A stretch of 12,164 nucleotides of DNA, taken from the NCBI GenBank assembly GCA_937894935.1, contig CALAYC010000084.1:1-12164 (forward strand), in the 5' to 3' direction. The notes under the pieces were generated by a model that searched no databases, was not told the origin of the DNA, and was given only the letters and a program-made list of their open reading frames with translations. A program made the position numbers and the translations under genes. How positions within the stretch are numbered: the stretch's first letter is position 1; each line of letters starts with the position of its first letter. Of the stretch, positions 7,517-12,164 are shown piece by piece. The DNA comes from an uncultured Verrucomicrobiota bacterium. Lineage in GTDB: Bacteria; Verrucomicrobiota; Verrucomicrobiia; Limisphaerales; JADLHS01.

Positions 7517-7935
7517 GTGCCTACCGATTTTTGTTTTAGCCAGTAAGAGTCTTTTTCAGCGGCTTTCGTTTTGCTTTTTAAAAAACCTTGTTCCGCCAGG
7601 CCCCGCTTACCTTTGTTGACCAACACCCACCCGACGATTCCCGTCGCGATGCCAACCAGCAGTGGCCCCAGCCACGCAGCGATTTCAGTTCCCAAACCGG
7701 CGCGCACCAATCCCACGAAAAGCAACTCGCTCAATGCCAGCAAAAGAACCAATCCCGCAGCAAAAGCCACCGCCGCTCCCGCTGCCATGAAGATGACGTT
7801 GCGCGTTATGCGCTTCGCTTTCTCGGTCACTTCCGTTTTCGCCAACGCCACTTCCTGCCGCACCAGCAACGTCGCTTCGTCGCGCAACTCGCGAATCAAA
7901 TTCGCAAACGATTGATCGGAACTTCTCACGTCCAT
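7513..7935 (-). CDS. Phage-holin-like / DUF1469 (YqjE-like) membrane protein
   Basis: This 140-residue inner-membrane protein is of the Holin-X/DUF1469 type. The N-terminal helix SFANLIRELRDEATLLVRQEVALAKTEVTEKAKR is the hallmark of the family. It is followed by two membrane segments: NVIFMAAGAAVAFAAGLVLLLALSELLFVGLV (about 46-77) and IAAWLGPLLVGIATGIVGWVLV (about 84-105). The basic, soluble tail follows. Despite the holin name there are no lysis or phage genes nearby, and such proteins are ordinary chromosomal genes next to DUF883 and DUF3618 genes. The start is ATG at 7935, 27 bp after the stop of the YqjD/ElaB-like gene. Its stop overlaps the start of the DUF3618 gene by four bases (ATGA). 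Function is unknown; a structural or stress role in the envelope is inferred from E. coli yqjD-yqjE synteny. Confidence 0.88.
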   Translation of the reverse strand: MDVRSSDQSFANLIRELRDEATLLVRQEVALAKTEVTEKAKRITRNVIFMAAGAAVAFAAGLVLLLALSELLFVGLVRAGLGTEIAAWLGPLLVGIATGIVGWVLVNKGKRGLAEQGFLKSKTKAAEKDSYWLKQKSVGT

Positions 7936-7962
7936 AACCCGGTGCAGTAGTAATTTCGCGTC

Positions 7963-8505
7963 TCAGATTCCCGCGGTCGGCGTCGTGCCTGTCGCCTCGG
8001 CGAATTGGGTTTCACCGGAATATGGCGCTTCGCTGAATTCTGGCGTTTCGTTTGGTCTCGAATCATGTTCCGCCGACGCTTTTAAGAAACGCGCGGCGGC
8101 AAGACCGATGGTAAACATTCCGCCGTAGAACAACACCGGATGACGCCGCGCTACATCTTCAGCGTCGTGCCGAAAATCCGGTAAACTGTGATCGTGAAGA
8201 TACGAAGCCGCTTCATCTAATTTTGTGGCCACGACGCGGGTATAGTGCGCAATGTTGGGATCGTGATCCGCTTCAAACTGGTCCGCCGTTTCGCGCAATG
8301 AATGACTGATGCTTCCGAGACAATCCGCAGTGTGTTCCTTGTTCCGCTCCACGTATTGTCCACCGCGTTGTTTGGTTTCTTGAGCCACTTCACGCGCTTT
8401 TTCTTTCACCTTTTGGCTGGCGTCCTGAAATGTTCTTTTCACCGACTCGGCTGTTTTGGGTGATGCAGATTCACCAGTGGAGTGAGAGGAAAATTCGTTT
8501 TTCAT
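7963..8505 (-). CDS. YqjD/ElaB-like (DUF883-like) single-anchor membrane protein
   Basis: This is a 180-residue hydrophilic protein with one C-proximal hydrophobic segment. The N-terminal half is charged and helical (VKRTFQDASQKVKEKAREVAQETKQRGGQYVERNKEHTADCLGSISHSLRETADQFE). It is followed by ARRHPVLFYGGMFTIGLAAARFLKAS, in which His122-Pro123 precedes the anchor, and an acidic/Pro/Thr tail. This layout resembles YqjD/ElaB/DUF883 proteins, although sequence similarity looks weak, so the family is inferred from layout and gene order. The frame also opens at TTG 8553, but ATG 8505 is the more natural start; a GAGAAA-like ribosome site lies about 7 bases before it. It is the first gene of the three-gene set, and a palindromic GGGGT-GACT-ACCCC element lies about 50 bp upstream. 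In homologues this class is stress- or stationary-phase-induced; here that is inference. Confidence 0.75.
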   Translation of the reverse strand: MKNEFSSHSTGESASPKTAESVKRTFQDASQKVKEKAREVAQETKQRGGQYVERNKEHTADCLGSISHSLRETADQFEADHDPNIAHYTRVVATKLDEAASYLHDHSLPDFRHDAEDVARRHPVLFYGGMFTIGLAAARFLKASAEHDSRPNETPEFSEAPYSGETQFAEATGTTPTAGI

Positions 8506-8555
8506 AATTGTTTCTCGTGCCGAAAAGCTTCGGTTAATCAGCGCTTCAAACAATT

Positions 8556-8569
8556 GGGGTAGTCACCCC
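8556..8569 (-). promoter_or_regulatory. Palindromic GGGGT-N4-ACCCC element upstream of the three-gene operon
   Basis: Read on the minus strand this is GGGGTGACTACCCC, a perfect 5+4+5 dyad whose proximal edge is about 50 bp from the ATG at 8505. It suits an operator position. A very similar GGGGTAACTACC occurs at 10877-10888 upstream of the sigma-54 activator. A second small dyad, CTAGA-N4-TCTAG, lies at 8590-8603. The binding protein is unknown. Confidence 0.4.
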
Positions 8570-8683
8570 TTGCATGCGGAAGATTGATTCTAGAAATGTC
8601 TAGGGCGCGAACCGAGGCAGAAAATTTGCGCCATCCTTTCCTCTTCATGAGAATTCGCCACGGCATCAGCACATGATTGCGCA

Positions 8684-9733
8684 TCACAAATCGTAAAGCG
8701 CATCAAGCGTCGCCGCGACGGTGTTTGTGTGCTGAATACCCGGATCAAACCCCGGCGCTTCGGCGAGTTGCCGCGCCCACGCGATGATAGCGCCTCCGCA
8801 CCAATCATCCGGCGGCGTTGCCAACGTGACGCGAGTTCGATTCGGCAGATAATGTTCAGCAGTGAAATCGGACAACGAACCGTTCACATTACGAAAACAC
8901 GCGCCGCCTTCCGTTCCCAAAAATGTCGCTTCGATGCGCGCGTCGCAACCGGCCGGCGCTTTCCAAGAGCACCTCAGTTGCACAACCGTGCCCGTACTCA
9001 GTTGAAGTTGCGCCGCCGCGTAATCTTCCACTTTCACCTCTTGCGCTTCCATCAGCGGCATCCCGGACGCCAGAAGATAACCCGCCACTCGCTCCACCGA
9101 CGGAAAATCCAACGTCCACAACGCGAGATCAATCAGGTGCATGCCAAGATCAATGAGACAGCCACCGCCAGACAATTCCGGATTGTAGAACCACTGTTTG
9201 TCCGGTCCGTAGGCGCTGTGAAAACACATCTCTATCGCGTAGATCGAACCGAGTTTTCCCTCGCGCACCAACCGCCGGATTGCCTGTAACCCGGCTGCGT
9301 AGCGATATGAATAATCCACATGCAACAGCCGATTCAAATGACGCGCGGCATCAATCACTGCGCGCGTCTCTGCCGCATTTCGAGCCAGCGGTTTCTGACA
9401 AAACACCGCGCATCCCGCTTCCAAAGCGCTGATTGCCTGATCCGCATGCATCGCACTTGGTGTTGCGATAACGATTCCATCCAATCCCAACTCCAGCATG
9501 TCGTCCAAACCGTCGGTTATCACCGCTTGCGGCGACATTTCTTGTGCCGATCTCAACGCACCCGGAAATGGATCGGCAAATGCGCTGACTTCTGCGATGC
9601 CGCTTCGGAGGATTGCGTCCAACCGACTTCGCCCAATCCAACCGAGACCAAGAAATCCAAGTCGCGGTAATTTTTTGGGTCGCAGCGCAACCTCCGTCTC
9701 CTCGCCCTGCAGAACTGAAAACGTTTCATTCAT
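8684..9733 (-). CDS. Gfo/Idh/MocA family NAD(P)-dependent oxidoreductase
   Basis: This 349-residue cytoplasmic sugar- or cyclitol-type dehydrogenase has an N-terminal Rossmann domain with GLGWIG at residues 29-34. The family EKP motif is present as CQKPLARN, with the catalytic Lys114 kept and the Glu replaced by Gln. The C-terminal domain has SGGGCLIDLGMHLIDL, giving the usual Asp195 and His199. The substrate cannot be read from sequence; members oxidise sugars, inositols or nucleotide sugars, or act on glycosides through keto intermediates. The start is ATG at 9733, preceded by a GGTGA ribosome site about 4 bases upstream. The first 20 residues are an extension before the usual start of the Rossmann strand. 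The gene stands alone: it is divergent from the receiver gene and separated by about 180 bp from the YqjD-like gene downstream. No sugar-metabolism neighbours help to specify it. Confidence 0.92.
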   Translation of the reverse strand: MNETFSVLQGEETEVALRPKKLPRLGFLGLGWIGRSRLDAILRSGIAEVSAFADPFPGALRSAQEMSPQAVITDGLDDMLELGLDGIVIATPSAMHADQAISALEAGCAVFCQKPLARNAAETRAVIDAARHLNRLLHVDYSYRYAAGLQAIRRLVREGKLGSIYAIEMCFHSAYGPDKQWFYNPELSGGGCLIDLGMHLIDLALWTLDFPSVERVAGYLLASGMPLMEAQEVKVEDYAAAQLQLSTGTVVQLRCSWKAPAGCDARIEATFLGTEGGACFRNVNGSLSDFTAEHYLPNRTRVTLATPPDDWCGGAIIAWARQLAEAPGFDPGIQHTNTVAATLDALYDL

Positions 9734-9910
9734 GAGTCACCAGCTTCATAATCATCCGTTCACTTTCAGAATCAGCGAAAACTAAGCCATCGAAGCGGAC
9801 CGCTCTAAATCGCTCCCTTTCCCTACCAACGGACAACGTTCACGCTGAGTTGGCTGTTTTATCTTGAACGAGCCACGGTTAATGAATTTTTTTTCGCGAA
9901 CAGGCGACAT

Positions 9911-9952
9911 TGCAATGTGCAAGGAATCGCATGGGGAGGAATGCACTTTGCA
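9911..9952. promoter_or_regulatory. Pair of TGCA-N3-TGCA dyads, 31 bp apart
   Basis: TGCA-ATG-TGCA at 9911-9921 and TGCA-CTT-TGCA at 9942-9952 have the same half-sites and spacing, and start 31 bp apart, about three helical turns. The first also lies in a 12-bp palindrome ACATTGCAATGT (9907-9918). This is the arrangement expected for two dimers of one repressor or activator on the same face of DNA. No regulator is identified. Confidence 0.4.
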
Positions 9953-9981
9953 GTGAAAACCGCAGGGCGCATTGAGAAATG

Positions 9982-10009
9982 TGCGGACGAAATCTTAATT
10001 TCCTCCGCA
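9982..10009. other. Imperfect 28-base hairpin in the intergenic region
   Basis: The arms TGCGGA-C-GAAAT and ATTTC-C-TCCGCA pair around a CTTA loop, giving 6 + 5 base pairs with a single C/C mismatch. No T-run follows directly, so it is not a standard terminator. It could be part of an untranslated leader of the receiver gene or a small RNA, or have no role. Confidence 0.45.
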
Positions 10010-10144
10010 GCTTCCGATGAGAATTTTTCGGACGTGGTTTCAGCCGGCGACCCGATTGTGCGGTAGCACTTCGACTCCTAGATTGTCTTACGCTTCTCGC
10101 CACCCGGTGCGGAAAAGCGAATAACGATTTTATCAATCGCGGTT

Positions 10145-10157
10145 TGCGTCAGACGCA
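10145..10157. promoter_or_regulatory. 13-bp dyad just before the receiver gene start
   Basis: TGCGTC-A-GACGCA is a perfect 6+1+6 dyad ending 12 bases before the ATG at 10170, where a ribosome site would be expected. It could act as an operator or as an RNA hairpin affecting initiation. No Shine-Dalgarno sequence is visible for this gene. Confidence 0.35.
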
Positions 10158-10169
10158 CCGCTTGTTTTT

Positions 10170-10721
10170 ATGAATGCTGTTGAATTTCCACCGCAAGCCC
10201 GTACTCCCGAGTTGCCAATCATCGGCTCAGTCCAGTTCGACAACTCTTCCTCTCGGCCCGTCTCCGCTGGCCGCAATCGCGACGGGCGAGTATATCTACT
10301 CGCTGAAGATAGCGAGAATGATGCCTTTCTCACCGAGCGGGCTTTTCGCGCATCCGACATTTCTGACCCGCTGCATGTTGTCGCTGACGGCGATGCTGCG
10401 ATCGCCTTTTTGCGCGGCGCAGAGCCTTACCAGAATCGCGAAGAATATCCGCGACCGGATGTCGTGTTGTTGGATCTCGGCCTCCCAGGAAAATCGGGGT
10501 TCGAAGTCCTTTCCTGGATGCGTGCCCAGCCGGACCTCGACGCCGTTATCATCATCATTCTGACGGCGTCGAATCGCGAAGCCGACGCAGATCGCGCTTA
10601 CGAATTGGGCGCAAACTTTTATCTGACAAAGCCGGGAAACTTTGAAGAACTCGTCCGGATGACACAATGCCTACACAGATGGATGCCCGCGAATCATTTC
10701 TCTACCCAGGTTGGCCATTAG
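10170..10721 (+). CDS. Single-domain response regulator, Rcp1-type receiver
   Basis: This is a 183-residue stand-alone phosphoreceiver with no output domain. The pattern (VYLLAEDSENDAFLTERAF ... VVLLDLGLPGKSGFEVL ... IIILTASNREADADRAYELGANFYLTKP) is typical of Rcp1-like regulators, which often pair with phytochrome-type or hybrid histidine kinases. All receiver residues are present: Glu46/Asp47, phospho-acceptor Asp102, Thr132 and Lys154. About 40 residues precede the receiver domain and look disordered (Pro/Ser/Arg-rich), which is longer than usual. A later start is possible, but no in-frame ATG lies between the first codon and the domain. The start is ATG at 10170, with no Shine-Dalgarno site but a 13-bp dyad just upstream. 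No kinase gene is visible nearby. It is divergent from the oxidoreductase gene and 300 bp before the sigma-54 activator gene. Confidence 0.92.
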   Translation: MNAVEFPPQARTPELPIIGSVQFDNSSSRPVSAGRNRDGRVYLLAEDSENDAFLTERAFRASDISDPLHVVADGDAAIAFLRGAEPYQNREEYPRPDVVLLDLGLPGKSGFEVLSWMRAQPDLDAVIIIILTASNREADADRAYELGANFYLTKPGNFEELVRMTQCLHRWMPANHFSTQVGH

Positions 10722-11021
10722 GTTATCGCCATCCCATCTGGAATCTTCCGGAGCGCAACTTCGGTCGGCAGCCCTTGGCCATTTGATTAACGTTACCAGA
10801 TGGGGAAACGCAACTTCTCCGCGCCGAAAGAAGGTACTACGTTGGCCGATTTCAACGTTGTTGGGCCCGCCAATGCGGGGTAACTACCGTATTGGGGGAT
10901 ACGATGCCGTTAGGTCATCATCGGGTTGAATTGATGAAAATCACCCGGCGCATCTCCGTTTCTCGACCAACCGGGAAGCTCGCGATCGAAAGAGCACCTG
11001 AGCGCACAACCAAAGTTAAGC
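10722..11021. other. 300-bp intergenic region before the sigma-54 activator
   Basis: I see no convincing gene here. A 35-codon frame (10934-11041) overlaps the next gene's start but has no support. The region contains GGGGTAACTACC at 10877-10888, similar to the palindrome at 8556-8569, followed by a G-rich stretch. It probably carries the promoter of the activator gene. Confidence 0.55.
10877..10888 (+). promoter_or_regulatory. GGGGTAACTACC element upstream of the sigma-54 activator gene
   Basis: It matches 11 of 12 bases of the minus-strand element before the YqjD-like operon (GGGGTGACTACC) and has the same orientation relative to the downstream gene. The core GGTA-AC-TACC is a dyad. It lies about 130 bp before the ATG at 11022. 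A shared regulator or promoter class is possible. Confidence 0.35.
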
Positions 11022-12164
11022 ATGCGAATTCTGATTGTTGATAACGCCGAAGCCAATCGCCAGGCCACCGCCGACATGCTGTCCAACATGGATCATGAAG
11101 TGGTCGCTGTGGCCGATGCCGACAATGCGTTGCAACAACTGGACAAAGCGCAATTCGATGCCGCCTTCGTCGAACTCAAACTCAACGGCAAAAGCGGTCT
11201 TGACCTGATGCGCACATTGCAATCGCGCGGCACCGGAATCGACGTCGTTATCTTCACTGCGTTTGCCTCATTCGAATCCGCCGTGGAGGCCATGCGCCTC
11301 GGCGCTGCTGATTACCTGCCCAAACCTTGTAGCGCCGAACAAATCACCGAAGTTCTCGCCAAAGTCGCCAAGGCTCGCAAATTGCGCGGCCGCGTCGCGG
11401 ACCTGGAATCGCGGCTTTCGTCCAACATTCCCGAAGCCGACATGACCACGAACGAACCGCGCGTCCAAAAAGTTTATGAAGTCGCGCAAAAAGCCGCTGC
11501 CATGCCGGTGACCATTCTCCTGTTGGGCGAAAGTGGCACCGGCAAAAGCGTGCTCGCGCGTTACATTCATGAAAACAGTCCGCAGCGCGACAACCGTTTC
11601 GTCACCGTTTCCTGCCCGAGTCTTTCGCGCGAATTGTTGGAAAGCGAATTGTTCGGTCACACGAAAGGTTCGTTCACCGGCGCCGTCGGTGAAACGTGGG
11701 GCAAAGTTGCTGCCGCCGATGGCGGAACATTGTTTCTCGATGAAATCGGCGATCTGCCAATGGAAATTCAACCCAAGCTGCTTCGGCTGTTGCAGGAGAA
11801 AGAATACGAACGCGTCGGCGAAACCAAACCGCGTCGCGCCAACGTCCGCGTCATCGTCGCCACGAATCGCGATCTCGATCAGGCGGTGAAGGAAGGCCAG
11901 TTTCGCGAAGACCTGTATTATCGTGTGAAAGTTGTACCGTTGCATTTGCCCGCGTTACGCGAACGTCGCGCCGATCTGCTGCGCATTGCGACGGGTTATC
12001 TTCATTTCTGTTCACAACAATGCGGCAAACATCTAAATGGTTTTACGCCGCAAGCCGAACAAGCGTTGCAACGTTACGATTGGCCGGGAAATCTGCGCGA
12101 GCTGCGCAATGTCGTCGAACGCTCTGTCATCCTCGCTGAAGGTCAGCAGGTGGAACTTGATGAT
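11022..12164 (+). CDS. Sigma-54-dependent response regulator, NtrC/AlgB type, 3'-truncated by window edge
   Basis: This partial frame of 381 codons has no stop before the right edge. Residues 1-115 form a receiver domain. Residues from about 140 onward form the AAA+ sigma-54 interaction domain, with Walker A GESGTGKS (169-176), the sigma-54 contact loop GSFTGA (216-221; GAFTGA is the classic form), Walker B GGTLFLDEIGD (234-244), FREDLYYR and the WPGNLRELRN motif. The C-terminal Fis-type DNA-binding helix-turn-helix would lie beyond the window. General appearance is closest to AlgB-like activators. The receiver is unusual: the phospho-acceptor position holds Glu51 (VELKLNGKSG) instead of Asp, and the acidic pair is Asp7-Asn8, while Thr79 and Lys101 are kept. 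A phosphorylation-independent or constitutively active protein is inferred. The start is ATG at 11022, which begins the domain directly (MRILIVDN); no good Shine-Dalgarno site is seen. No kinase gene adjoins it in the window. Confidence 0.93.
   Translation, partial: MRILIVDNAEANRQATADMLSNMDHEVVAVADADNALQQLDKAQFDAAFVELKLNGKSGLDLMRTLQSRGTGIDVVIFTAFASFESAVEAMRLGAADYLPKPCSAEQITEVLAKVAKARKLRGRVADLESRLSSNIPEADMTTNEPRVQKVYEVAQKAAAMPVTILLLGESGTGKSVLARYIHENSPQRDNRFVTVSCPSLSRELLESELFGHTKGSFTGAVGETWGKVAAADGGTLFLDEIGDLPMEIQPKLLRLLQEKEYERVGETKPRRANVRVIVATNRDLDQAVKEGQFREDLYYRVKVVPLHLPALRERRADLLRIATGYLHFCSQQCGKHLNGFTPQAEQALQRYDWPGNLRELRNVVERSVILAEGQQVELDD

Larger units (their letters stand above)
9734..10169. 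other. 436-bp divergent intergenic region rich in dyads
   Basis: No gene is convincing here; a minus-strand frame at 9879-10136 has an Arg/Ser-rich translation with no signature. The region holds paired TGCA-N3-TGCA dyads (9911-9952), an imperfect 28-base hairpin (9982-10009) and a 13-bp dyad (10145-10157) close to the receiver start. It should carry the promoters for both divergent genes, but I cannot place -35/-10 boxes with confidence. Confidence 0.6.

Noticed and set aside
7513..7935. Prophage remnant suggested by the holin-like family name
   Set aside because: There are no lysin, portal, integrase or other phage genes, and DUF1469 proteins are normal chromosomal partners of DUF883/DUF3618 genes.
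8590..8808. 72-codon minus-strand frame overlapping the end of the oxidoreductase gene
   Set aside because: It is out of frame with a well-supported gene and carries no signature.
9879..10136. 85-codon minus-strand frame in the dyad-rich intergenic region
   Set aside because: It is rich in Arg and Ser with no motif. The region is better explained as regulatory DNA.
10862..10876. Second GG-N10-GC match that could be a sigma-54 promoter for the activator gene
   Set aside because: The -24 box is TGGGCC rather than TGGCAC and the -12 box is ATGC. This is too weak to claim in a G/C-rich stretch.
10711..10929. 72-codon plus-strand frame after the receiver gene
   Set aside because: It overlaps the end of the receiver gene and has no recognisable domain or ribosome site.
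10934..11041. 35-codon leader-like frame overlapping the start of the sigma-54 activator
   Set aside because: It has no ribosome site, no leader-peptide features such as runs of one amino acid, and it is short enough to be chance.

Overview
The window is a compact, moderately GC-rich bacterial chromosome segment with nine protein genes. There are no RNA genes, no mobile elements and no CRISPR array that I can see. The gene set is a glycogen-type phosphorylase, an ACE-like M2 peptidase, a bacterial topoisomerase IB, a large AI-2E/PerM-type transporter, YqjD/YqjE/DUF3618-like membrane proteins, a Gfo/Idh/MocA oxidoreductase, an Rcp1-type receiver and an NtrC/AlgB-type regulator. This set, together with weak Shine-Dalgarno sites, fits a free-living, probably soil, Gram-negative bacterium. 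A Verrucomicrobiota-like organism is my best guess, but this is inferred from gene content and general resemblance only. The window is probably a contig end, because its first 70 bases form a perfect 28-bp inverted repeat.

Layout. Positions 1-1358 (+) hold the 3' part of an alpha-glucan phosphorylase whose N-terminus is missing. Convergent to it (13 bp gap) lie two minus-strand genes, topoisomerase IB (3219-4328) followed by the M2 peptidase (1372-3186), 32 bp apart and possibly co-transcribed. Divergent from the topoisomerase gene is a 625-residue AI-2E-family membrane protein (4566-6443, +) with a soluble C-terminal half. A near-consensus sigma-54 type -24/-12 element sits just before its start. 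Positions 6551-8505 (-) carry three genes in a row, reading from 8505 down: a YqjD/ElaB-like anchored protein, a DUF1469/holin-X-like (YqjE-like) protein, and a DUF3618 protein. The last two overlap by ATGA. A Gfo/Idh/MocA oxidoreductase (8684-9733, -) lies upstream. A 436-bp non-coding region rich in dyads separates it from a divergent Rcp1-like single-domain receiver (10170-10721, +). After another 300 bp without a gene, an NtrC/AlgB-type sigma-54 activator begins at 11022 and runs off the right edge.

How they may work together. The YqjD/YqjE/DUF3618-like operon is best read as an inner-membrane or envelope stress module. The two orphan regulators at the right end have no histidine kinase in view. 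The sigma-54 activator carries Glu instead of Asp at the receiver phosphorylation position, so it may act without phosphorylation. The sigma-54-like site before the transporter gene and the sigma-54 activator in the same window suggest, but do not prove, a link. No obviously new defence or mobile system is visible. The best leads are the atypical activator, the transporter fusion, the anchored-protein operon and paired operator-like dyads in the 9734-10169 intergenic region.
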